In this document: positions 15,658 through 21,140 of the stretch, piece after piece
How the letters are laid out: every line of letters starts with the position of its first letter
How positions within the stretch are numbered: position 1 is the stretch's first letter
NCBI GenBank assembly: GCA_900539115.1
Contig: UQAQ01000047.1
Location: 1-21,140, forward strand
Reading direction: 5' to 3'
DNA from: an uncultured Roseburia sp.
GTDB lineage: Bacteria > Bacillota > Clostridia > Lachnospirales > Lachnospiraceae
DNA length: 21,140 nt
The notes under the pieces: generated by a model
What the model saw: the letters and a program-made list of their open reading frames with translations, nothing else
What the model was told of the DNA's origin: nothing
Database searches by the model: none
Made by a program: the position numbers and the translations under genes

Positions 15658-17216
15658 CTCATCACCCCCTGCGTGCCTTCCGGAATCGAATTCCAGTATT
15701 TCCGGCTGATTCCCTTATACATCGATGCCTCAAACAGATCTTCTTCCTGAATCCGCTCTCTTTCCGAAAGATCTGCCAGCGTACGCGCCACACGAAGAAG
15801 ACGCTTCGCCCCTCTGGCAGACAATTCTAACTGCTCGCAAAGTTCCCGCCACAAAATCTCCTCATTTTTTCTAAGACTACAGTATTTTTCTATTGTTTTT
15901 CCATCCAGTTCACTGTTGTATGAAATCGTTTCTTCCCGGTATCGTCTCTCCTGCCGTTCTCTCGCTGCCAGTATGCGGGAACGGATCTGTTCACTGTTTT
16001 CTGCTTTTTCCTTTATTTCCGGCAGACCAAATACTGCTTTTTCCATCTCCACACAGAGATCCATTCGGTCTAACAAAGGTTCACTTAAGCGGGCAAGATA
16101 ATTCTGCACCTGCAACGGCGTACACCGGCATTTCTGCATATCCGGATAAAAGCCGCAGCGACATGGGTTCATCGCCCCTACAACCATCATTTTGGCCGGA
16201 TACTCAAAACTGTGTCCCAGTCTGGAAAGATGGATTTTCCCCTCTTCCATCGGCTGACGAAGTATTTCCAGTGTCGTTCTCGAAAATTCAGGAAGTTCGT
16301 CTAAAAAGAGAATGCCATTCTGAGCCAACGTGATCTCTCCCGGAACAATTTTACTGCCGCCTCCGGAAAATGCTGCCGGAGAGATAGAATGATGTGGAGC
16401 GCGGAACGGTCGCTGTACGATAACCGGCATTTTTTCATCCAGCCGGCCGGCGACACTGTAAATTTTTGTAAGTTCCAGCATTTCTTTTCGGGACAGAGGT
16501 GGCATAACTCCCACCAACGCCTTCGCAAGCAAGGTTTTTCCGGTTCCCGGTGCTCCGACCATCAGCAGATTGTGGGCACCTGCCACCGCCGTTTCGGCAG
16601 CTTTCTTCGCCGTCTTTTGTCCGGAAATTTCCGAAAAATCAACTTCCGGAAGTTGTCTTTCTCCTCCGTTTTTCTCCCACTCTCCCTTTGCCGGCGGGAT
16701 TGTAATCTCTCCTCGCAGATACGCGATTGCTTCTTTTAATGTCTGCACACCGATTACATCAATTCCCTCTACAAACGAAGCTTCTGCCACATTTGCTGCC
16801 GGGAGCATCACTGACGAAAATCCGGATTCTCTTGCAACGATAGCCATCGACAGGGCACCATGAATTGCATGAACTCTTCCATCCAATGAAAGTTCTCCTG
16901 CAATAGCCATATGTTCTGTGTAGGAAATAGGGATCATGCCGAATGCGGCGACTAAAGAAATGGCAATCGGCAGATCAAAGCCGGAGCCATCTTTACGAAT
17001 ATCGGCCGGAGAAAGATTTACCGTAATTCGTTTCGGAGGAAATATCACCCCGGAATTCTGCAGCGAAATACGTACTCTTTCTCTGGCTTCTTTTACCGCA
17101 GATGCCAGAAGACCAACCATCTGAAACGAAGGAAGTCCCCCTGAGACATCTGCCTCTACTAAAATTTTCTGTGCTTCCAAGCCATTCAGCCCTGCACTGT
17201 ATACTTTACTATACAT
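15654..17216 (-). CDS. YifB/ComM family Mg-chelatase-like AAA+ ATPase
   Basis: A 520-residue protein with the ComM/YifB order: an N-terminal Lon-protease-like (ChlI-type) domain at about 20-170 (LPSFQMVGLLASAVKEARERVR, NLSPADIRKDGSGFDLPIA), an AAA+ module with Walker A GAPGTGKT at 221-228 and Walker B GILFLDELPEF at 301-311, the conserved MNPCRCGFYP motif with extra cysteines, and a C-terminal Mg-chelatase helical domain. In Haemophilus and Vibrio, ComM is a branch-migration helicase used in transformation; function in Clostridia is inferred. Pairing with dprA through an ATGA overlap supports a DNA-uptake or recombination role. The strong AAGGAG ribosome binding site lies within a hairpin (see separate entry). 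Confidence 0.94.
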   Translation of the reverse strand: MYSKVYSAGLNGLEAQKILVEADVSGGLPSFQMVGLLASAVKEARERVRISLQNSGVIFPPKRITVNLSPADIRKDGSGFDLPIAISLVAAFGMIPISYTEHMAIAGELSLDGRVHAIHGALSMAIVARESGFSSVMLPAANVAEASFVEGIDVIGVQTLKEAIAYLRGEITIPPAKGEWEKNGGERQLPEVDFSEISGQKTAKKAAETAVAGAHNLLMVGAPGTGKTLLAKALVGVMPPLSRKEMLELTKIYSVAGRLDEKMPVIVQRPFRAPHHSISPAAFSGGGSKIVPGEITLAQNGILFLDELPEFSRTTLEILRQPMEEGKIHLSRLGHSFEYPAKMMVVGAMNPCRCGFYPDMQKCRCTPLQVQNYLARLSEPLLDRMDLCVEMEKAVFGLPEIKEKAENSEQIRSRILAARERQERRYREETISYNSELDGKTIEKYCSLRKNEEILWRELCEQLELSARGAKRLLRVARTLADLSERERIQEEDLFEASMYKGISRKYWNSIPEGTQGVMR

Positions 17217-17222
17217 AAATAA

Positions 17223-17247
17223 TTCTCCTTTCCTTCCAAAAGGAGAA
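17223..17247 (-). promoter_or_regulatory. Hairpin covering the yifB ribosome binding site
   Basis: A perfect nine-pair inverted repeat (17223-17231 with 17239-17247, AAAGGAGAA/TTCTCCTTT on the mRNA, 7-nt loop) includes the whole yifB Shine-Dalgarno AAGGAG, which stands eight bases before the ATG. The stem is an anti-Shine-Dalgarno by design of sequence. No U-tract follows, so it is not a terminator of nrdR. Translational control is inference. Confidence 0.55.
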
Positions 17248-17260
17248 ATTGCCTATGCAA

Positions 17261-17290
17261 AGTATAACATGTCATTTTACTGATTGTCCA
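17261..17290 (-). promoter_or_regulatory. Sigma-A promoter of the yifB-dprA-topA group
   Basis: TGGACA (17290-17285), 18 nt, TATACT (17266-17261), with an extended -10 TGT directly upstream (TGTTATACT). The -35 lies in the last codons of nrdR. Predicted transcription start is near 17254, so the hairpin at 17223-17247 would be the very 5' end of the transcript. Confidence 0.5.
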
Positions 17291-17732
17291 GTATTTTTTT
17301 AATTTCATCCATAAACGTATTCACATCTTTAAATTCGCGGTAAATTGACGCAAAACGAACATATGCCACCGGATTCAATGCCTTCAAACGTTCCATGACA
17401 ACTTCGCCGATGTATTTACTGGACACCTCTTTTTCTCCGAGATTAAAAATCTCCGTCTCAATCTGATCCACTGCCTGATTGATCTCGTCGATAGAAACAG
17501 CAAGTTTTGTACAGGAACGGAAAATCCCCTGTTCAATCTTATCCCTGTTATAAGGCTCGCGTGCCAGATCTTTTTTTATGACAACCAATGGTATCGTCTC
17601 CAATTTTTCATATGTGGTAAACCGTTTTCCACAGCGTTCACACTGTCTTCTTCTGCGGATGGAACTATTGTCATCCGCTGGTCTGGAATCAATTACTTTC
17701 GTATTATCTTCTGCACAAAATGGACATTTCAT
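17277..17732 (-). CDS. nrdR: Transcriptional repressor NrdR
   Basis: NrdR represses ribonucleotide reductase genes when its ATP-cone senses dATP/ATP. The 151-residue protein is full length: a zinc ribbon with C3, C6, C31 and C34 (MKCPFCAEDN, QCERCGKRF), the basic DNA-binding stretch SSIRRRRQC, and an ATP-cone at about 49-139 (VIKKDLAREPYNRDKIEQGI, VSSKYIGEVVMERLKALNPVAYVRFASIYREF). The start has AAAGAGG eight bases upstream. An unusual point is a 13-codon ORF whose stop overlaps this start (17729-17770). No NrdR boxes were seen around the gene. It follows ylmC, a common order in Clostridia. Confidence 0.98.
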   Translation of the reverse strand: MKCPFCAEDNTKVIDSRPADDNSSIRRRRQCERCGKRFTTYEKLETIPLVVIKKDLAREPYNRDKIEQGIFRSCTKLAVSIDEINQAVDQIETEIFNLGEKEVSSKYIGEVVMERLKALNPVAYVRFASIYREFKDVNTFMDEIKKILDNQ

Positions 17733-17770
17733 CCTAGTAACCTCTTTTCTGTAGTTTCTTCTTTTATCAT
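17729..17770 (-). CDS. Possible 13-residue leader ORF coupled to nrdR
   Basis: ATG at 17770 is preceded by GAGGAGG with a nine-base spacer, an ideal ribosome binding site. The frame reads MIKEETTEKRLLG and stops at TGA, whose bases overlap the nrdR ATG (ATGA). It is in a different frame from nrdR. The strength of the Shine-Dalgarno and the exact stop/start overlap argue against chance, but such a short frame cannot be proven by inspection. Confidence 0.35.
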   Translation of the reverse strand: MIKEETTEKRLLG

Positions 17771-17795
17771 AATCGAAAACCTCCTCGGCGTAAAG

Positions 17796-18056
17796 TTATT
17801 TTTCACAAAAATTTTGTTTTTTTTCAGGAGGCATTTCCACCAGAATAATATCATTTCCAATCTGACAGATGCACCTCAGATCAATGATATACTCCTCCTC
17901 TTTCCCAAAAATTCCCATGAATTTACAATTTTTAGGGACGACGATGTGTGAAATACAGCCTTTACACAGATCAAAGATCATGTCTTCCACGAAACCAATC
18001 CGTTCCCCGTCACACACATTGATTACTTCTTTCTCTCTCAATTCACAGATACGCAT
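17796..18056 (-). CDS. YlmC/YmxH family PRC-barrel sporulation-associated protein
   Basis: An 86-residue protein with the PRC-barrel pattern of the YlmC/YmxH family: LREKEVINVCDGERIGFVEDMIFD, then ISHIVVPKN, then EEYIIDLRCICQIGNDIILVEM. The family is conserved in spore formers and usually sits next to sigG, as here; its molecular role is unknown to me. The ribosome binding site AAAGGTGAG lies five bases before ATG. It has eight cysteines (C4, C15, C31, C34, C44, C62, C64, C84), including a CxxC and a CxC, which is many for such a small cytoplasmic protein. It is divergent from sigG across 115 bases. Confidence 0.88.
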   Translation of the reverse strand: MRICELREKEVINVCDGERIGFVEDMIFDLCKGCISHIVVPKNCKFMGIFGKEEEYIIDLRCICQIGNDIILVEMPPEKKQNFCEK

Positions 18057-18114
18057 AGACGCTCACCTTTTCATGATCTCACTGATTTTCTTTTTATAAA
18101 TGTATTCAGAAAAA

Positions 18115-18143
18115 GAATATTTCATTCAATTTGTGGCAAACTA
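18115..18143 (+). promoter_or_regulatory. Sigma-F (forespore)-type promoter of sigG
   Basis: GAATA (18115-18119), 15 nt, GGCAAACTA (18135-18143). The -10 fits the sigma-F pattern GGNAAANTA and the -35 fits GHATA at the expected spacing. Transcription of sigG by sigma-F in the forespore is the known scheme in Bacillus and Clostridia, which supports the assignment. The leader would be about 20-25 bases. Confidence 0.65.
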
Positions 18144-18171
18144 AAAATACAAAAGAAGTGAGGGCAAGACA

Positions 18172-18951
18172 ATGGCACAATACAAAGTTGAAATCTGTGG
18201 AGTAAATACCGGAAAACTTCCACTCCTCACCGAAGAAGAAAAACAGATCCTGTTTGACAAAATTAAAATGGGCGACCGCGATGCACGCGATACGTTTATC
18301 CATGGAAATCTCCGCCTCGTCCTGAGTATTATCCAGCGTTTTACAAACACCGGGGAAAATGTGGATGATCTTTTTCAGATCGGTTGTATTGGTTTGATGA
18401 AAGCTGTCGACAATTTTGATACAACGTTACAGGTAAAATTTTCCACATACGCTGTCCCTATGATCATCGGCGAAGTACGGCGTTATCTTCGTGACAATAA
18501 CAGCATCCGCGTCAGCCGTTCCCTGCGTGATATCGCGTATAAGGCGATCTACACCAAAGAAGCACTAATGAAACAATCAGAAAAAGAACCGACATTGGAA
18601 GAAATCGCCGAAAAACTGAACGTCGCTCCTGAAGAGATTGCGATGGCATTGGATGCGATACAAAGTCCGGTTTCTCTTTATGAACCGGTATATTCTGAAG
18701 GGGGCGATACACTCTACATCATGGATCAGATCAGTGATACAAAAAACAAAGAAGATGGGTGGGTAGAAATGCTATCCCTGCGTGAAGCAATCCGCTCGCT
18801 TCCCACACGTGAAAAAAATATTATTGAACTCCGCTATTTTCAAGGAAAAACACAAACAGAAGTAGCGCAAGAAATCCACATCTCACAAGCCCAGGTTTCC
18901 CGTCTTGAAAAAAGCGCACTTGGGCTTATGAAAGCGGAATTACATGAATAA
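18172..18951 (+). CDS. sigG: Late forespore sigma factor SigG
   Basis: Sigma-G directs late gene expression in the engulfed forespore. The 259-residue product begins with the sigma-G-specific KVEICGVNTGKLPLLTEEE, followed by region 2 (NLRLVLSIIQRF, VDDLFQIGCIGLMKAVDNFD, VKFSTYAVPMIIGEVRRYLRDN), region 3 (IRVSRSLRDIAYKA, PTLEEIAEKLNVAPEEI, ALDAIQSPVSLYEPVYSEGGD) and region 4 with the helix-turn-helix GKTQTEVAQEIHISQAQVSRLEKSAL. Length matches B. subtilis SigG (260). The ribosome binding site GTGAGG stands about eight bases before ATG. It is the only plus-strand gene. In Bacillus it follows spoIIGA-sigE; here it is a single gene facing ylmC. A terminator follows at 18986-19019. Confidence 0.98.
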   Translation: MAQYKVEICGVNTGKLPLLTEEEKQILFDKIKMGDRDARDTFIHGNLRLVLSIIQRFTNTGENVDDLFQIGCIGLMKAVDNFDTTLQVKFSTYAVPMIIGEVRRYLRDNNSIRVSRSLRDIAYKAIYTKEALMKQSEKEPTLEEIAEKLNVAPEEIAMALDAIQSPVSLYEPVYSEGGDTLYIMDQISDTKNKEDGWVEMLSLREAIRSLPTREKNIIELRYFQGKTQTEVAQEIHISQAQVSRLEKSALGLMKAELHE

Positions 18952-18983
18952 GAGGCATCCTGAATAGTTACGAATAAAACTTC

Positions 18984-20891
18984 TTAACGCAGGGGTTCAT
19001 TTCTCCTGCGTTTATTTTCTATTTTGTTTTGGTACATTATGTCATCGCTTTCTTTCATAAAGCGTTCCAACGTATCTGAAGCCCCCGGAATTCCGACACG
19101 ATATCCTGTGCTCGCATGAACTTCATATGGTTTTCCGGATTTTATATTATAATTTTCCAAACTTCGCTCAAACACATATATCCAATGCTTAGCATCCTCT
19201 TCATCGACATTCATCAGGATGACTTCAAATTCATCTCCTCCAATCCTTGCTCCAATCTGTCCCTGGCAGCCGGCTTCATTGATCGCATAACCGATGGCAC
19301 GCAGAACATTATCGCCTTCATGATGACCAAATATATCATTTACCGGCTTTAAGCCATCCGCATCGATACCGATCACACAGACGCTGATTTCCTTTACCTT
19401 TGCTTCCAAAAAAAGCGTTCTTGCATAATTTTCAAACCCACGGCGGTTGTATAATCCGGTCAACACATCACGGATATACATATTTTCCAGTTCATCGATC
19501 AGATTATGAAGTTTCTGTTGTACAAGGATCGCCTCAATTGCATTGGCTACCGCAATCGTCCAGCGGGCATAGATAGAACCTCCGTTATCCGGTCTGGAAA
19601 ACTGGTATGCCTCATAACCAAAGCATGTATTCTGATAATGAACCGGCACAAAATAAAAGCATTGTGGTGTATCATCGATCAATTCATGTGGCAGCAGTTC
19701 CTTTCGTGAAAACACCATGTCCAGATTTTCTCCCGGAGCTGACATGACCTCTCGGTTGCGAAATCCGACACGCAGGTGCATCTTATCCGTATAATAGGAT
19801 ACATGTTCCTTTTGTCTTTGTCCGAGTTCATCGCACAAACAAAGGTAATAGTCGGTAAAGTCTTCATAGTTGTAAATATACTTTCGGATGACTGCCGGCA
19901 TATCACATATTTTTCCTATTTCCCCGAAATCTATAGACATAAAACTAAATTGCATCTCCATATTACCTAACCGAAGATTAGAACTATAATGCATGGCCCG
20001 CTTTGCAAAATTCGTATCTGTTTTTTTACAGCCACACGATTCTTTGGGATAACATTTTGTCTTTGCATAGATTATTTCATTTTGCAAATCTTCCTGATGT
20101 TTGTCAATCAGATTGACTGCCTGGTATGCCATATCCCTAAAATCCACTTCGACCGTCGTCAGCGCAGGCTGATAATATTTTCCCTCTTCTTCGCCATCAT
20201 AGCCGGTCACGATAATGTCTTCCGGGACACGGATTCCCCTCTCACAAAGGATGTCACAGACGGAAAGTGCCATATTGTCATTGGCGCAGATGATTGCTTC
20301 CGGCCATTTCCCGGCAGAAAAGAAATAATCACAGGCTCTGTCTCCCTGGTCTTTCCAAAAATTTCCATAGAAAACTCTGTTTTCTCCAATCTCATATCCA
20401 TATTCTTTCATGATCCGTTTAAAGCAGGCAAGACGAAAATTCGCATCGTACCGGTCTTTCGGCCCGGACATAAATGCAATATCCTTCGCTTTATGCACTT
20501 CGATCACATGACGGATAATTTCCTCCATCGTATCTCTTTCATCCAGTAAAATATTACTAATCCCATTCATTGCCTGGCGCAGGGATATAACCGGACATCT
20601 CGCCTCATTACGGATGTGCTCCATAATCTTCTCTTTGGCTCCCTCTATATCAAATGTATCCGTCGCCAACACGATTCCGGCAAATTTTGAATAGTCCGGC
20701 AAATCGAAAATTCTTGCTTCCCCTTCAAAATATTCTACATTGTCACCATAACGCCCAAATGAGTTGAATACGGCTACATTATATCCTTTTTTATAAGCTT
20801 GTTCTGCAATTCCATGGCATATCTCCTGCTGATATGGTTCATAACTGTTGAAAATAAACAAGCCGATCGTCTTTCTTTCATTTCCAAACAT
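18984..20891 (-). CDS. Diguanylate cyclase with N-terminal LacI/periplasmic-binding-protein-like sensor
   Basis: A 635-residue soluble protein predicted to make c-di-GMP in response to a small ligand. Residues about 6-290 form a type I periplasmic-binding (LacI/RbsB-like) fold (KTIGLFIFNSYEPYQQEICHG, PEAIICANDNMALSVCDIL, RVPEDIIVTGYDG) with no helix-turn-helix and no signal peptide, so sensing would be cytoplasmic. It ends in an ESCGC motif (285-289, cysteines 280, 286, 288). A 300-460 linker domain is unassigned; a short coiled coil (about 455-475) leads to the GGDEF domain (DVLTGLYNRRGF, DADGLKPVNDIFGHHEGD, RIGGDEF with GGDEF at 551-555). The catalytic motif is intact, but the RxxD inhibitory site is replaced by CQGQ, so product inhibition is probably lost. 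Ribosome binding site GAGG, six bases from ATG. Ligand unknown; sugars are a guess from the family. Confidence 0.92.
   Translation of the reverse strand: MFGNERKTIGLFIFNSYEPYQQEICHGIAEQAYKKGYNVAVFNSFGRYGDNVEYFEGEARIFDLPDYSKFAGIVLATDTFDIEGAKEKIMEHIRNEARCPVISLRQAMNGISNILLDERDTMEEIIRHVIEVHKAKDIAFMSGPKDRYDANFRLACFKRIMKEYGYEIGENRVFYGNFWKDQGDRACDYFFSAGKWPEAIICANDNMALSVCDILCERGIRVPEDIIVTGYDGEEEGKYYQPALTTVEVDFRDMAYQAVNLIDKHQEDLQNEIIYAKTKCYPKESCGCKKTDTNFAKRAMHYSSNLRLGNMEMQFSFMSIDFGEIGKICDMPAVIRKYIYNYEDFTDYYLCLCDELGQRQKEHVSYYTDKMHLRVGFRNREVMSAPGENLDMVFSRKELLPHELIDDTPQCFYFVPVHYQNTCFGYEAYQFSRPDNGGSIYARWTIAVANAIEAILVQQKLHNLIDELENMYIRDVLTGLYNRRGFENYARTLFLEAKVKEISVCVIGIDADGLKPVNDIFGHHEGDNVLRAIGYAINEAGCQGQIGARIGGDEFEVILMNVDEEDAKHWIYVFERSLENYNIKSGKPYEVHASTGYRVGIPGASDTLERFMKESDDIMYQNKIENKRRRNEPLR
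18986..19019 (+). terminator. Terminator of sigG, overlapping the convergent gene end
   Basis: AACGCAGG (18986-18993) pairs with CCTGCGTT (19005-19012), extended by two inner pairs (one G-T wobble), loop about seven bases, then TTTATTTTC. It serves sigG on the plus strand. The same repeat read on the minus strand is followed by a weaker AAGAAGTTTTATT, so it may work in both directions. It includes the last codons and stop of the diguanylate cyclase gene. Confidence 0.75.
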
Positions 20892-20946
20892 TTTTTTCCT
20901 CGCTTTCAGTCAGTCCTTTTCCTTCTGCAAAAAAATACTTTTTCCT

Positions 20947-20975
20947 ATTTTACCTCTTTTTAAGCGTCATGTCAA
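20947..20975 (-). promoter_or_regulatory. Sigma-A promoter of the diguanylate cyclase gene
   Basis: A perfect -35 TTGACA (20975-20970), 17-nt spacer, -10 TAAAAT (20952-20947) on the minus strand. Predicted start of transcription near 20940, with a leader of about 50 bases. The insertion-sequence end at 21066 is about 90 bases upstream, so the promoter itself is untouched. Confidence 0.8.
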
Positions 20976-21065
20976 AGTATATTTTTCCGAAATGCGAATG
21001 TGTGGGAGAGGTCTTGAATCGTTACAGTTTCTCAAACAGCCTCTAAAAAAGAGAAGCCCGATTTT
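20976..21065. other. Intergenic stretch between the cyclase promoter and the IS3-like end
   Basis: These 90 bases contain no ORF with a ribosome binding site, no strong hairpin and no recognisable operator. A short CTCT/AGAG repeat with an A-rich loop near 21041-21055 is too weak to call. Confidence 0.5.
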
Positions 21066-21140
21066 TGAGGTGACCCCTCAAAGTTAGACTTTTTACGAGA
21101 CGACTTCGGTCGTCTCGTTTTTCTTTATACAGCTAGGAGA
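21066..21140 (+). mobile_element. Left end of a probable IS3-family (IS150-group) insertion sequence, cut by the window edge
   Basis: The 25 bases from 21066 start with TGAGGTGACCCCTCAAAG and continue with TTAGACT. The TG start, the TGACCCC core and the AAAGTTAGAC ending are characteristic of terminal inverted repeats in the IS150 group of IS3. They are followed by a strong terminator hairpin and then TAGGAGA at the last bases, placed where the orfA ribosome binding site would be. Terminators just inside the left end are known to shield IS elements from outside transcription. The transposase itself and the other end are not in the window; the family call is from memory of the end pattern. Confidence 0.6.
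21096..21126 (+). terminator. Strong intrinsic terminator inside the IS3-like end
   Basis: A perfect nine-pair stem (21096-21104 with 21109-21117, CGAGACGAC/GTCGTCTCG) closed by a TTCG tetraloop and followed by TTTTTCTTT. It points into the insertion sequence, so it would stop transcription entering from the host side before the transposase genes. Confidence 0.85.

Noticed and set aside
16999..17020. GCCGATAT with TAAA upstream on the minus strand inside yifB, resembling a sigma-28 promoter
   Set aside because: The spacer is only 10 nt instead of about 15, and the site is within conserved coding sequence (SPADIRKDG region).
19989..20549. Plus-strand open frame of 186 codons opposite the cyclase gene
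   Set aside because: Antisense shadow of a clearly coding frame, rich in C, F, I and H, without a ribosome binding site.
1..21140. tRNA, rRNA, CRISPR arrays or long tandem repeats
   Set aside because: None seen by eye on either strand; intergenic gaps are all short and explained above.

Overview
The window reads as a chromosomal segment of a motile, endospore-forming Clostridia member, most likely a Lachnospiraceae of the Roseburia/Agathobacter type. The grounds are a Gram-positive flagellar operon in Bacillus/Clostridium order, a complete sigma-G gene with its sporulation neighbour ylmC, strong AGGAGG-type ribosome binding sites, and a low-to-medium GC content. The genus is inference from gene content and style; no database was consulted. 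All genes except sigG lie on the minus strand, so they are transcribed from high to low coordinates. No stretch of 300 bases lacks a gene.

Region by region, in the direction of minus-strand transcription. Bases 21066-21140 look like the left end of an IS3-family (IS150-group) insertion sequence, with its own terminator and an orfA-type Shine-Dalgarno at the window edge. Next is a 635-residue diguanylate cyclase with a LacI/periplasmic-binding-protein-like sensor domain and its own sigma-A promoter; it converges on sigG, and a shared terminator lies between and inside the gene ends. sigG (plus strand) has a sigma-F-type promoter in the 115-base gap it shares with the divergent ylmC. Then come ylmC, nrdR (with a possible 13-codon coupled leader ORF), yifB/comM (own promoter, Shine-Dalgarno caught in a hairpin), dprA (ATGA overlap with yifB), topA and codY (own promoter in the topA tail, terminator after it).

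Bases 93-11562 hold the first part of a fla/che operon: flgB, flgC, fliE, fliF, fliG, fliH, fliI, fliJ, a MotE/YlxF-like membrane coiled-coil protein, fliK, flgD, a TIGR02530-type flagellar operon protein and flgE. These encode the proximal rod, MS ring, C ring, export ATPase complex, hook-length ruler, hook cap and hook. A very good sigma-28 promoter (TAAA-N15-ACCGATAT), embedded in a near-perfect inverted repeat, lies just upstream of fliK and could give the hook genes a second, late input. The genes normally found after flgE (flbD/swrD, motA, motB, fliL, fliM) are not seen; after flgE the sequence runs into three tandem perfect hairpins resembling the end of an IS200/IS605 (TnpB) element.

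Functionally, the window joins nutrient sensing (CodY), sporulation (SigG, YlmC), DNA uptake and processing (DprA, ComM/YifB), topology (TopA), dNTP control (NrdR), c-di-GMP signalling and flagellar assembly. I see no clearly new multi-gene system. The most interesting items are regulatory or structural: the sigma-28 promoter in the inverted repeat, a cross-strand cysteine pair in the hook protein, the structured flgE leader, the codY-flgB terminator with no clear flgB promoter, the hairpin over the yifB ribosome binding site, the nrdR leader ORF, and mobile-element ends at both borders.
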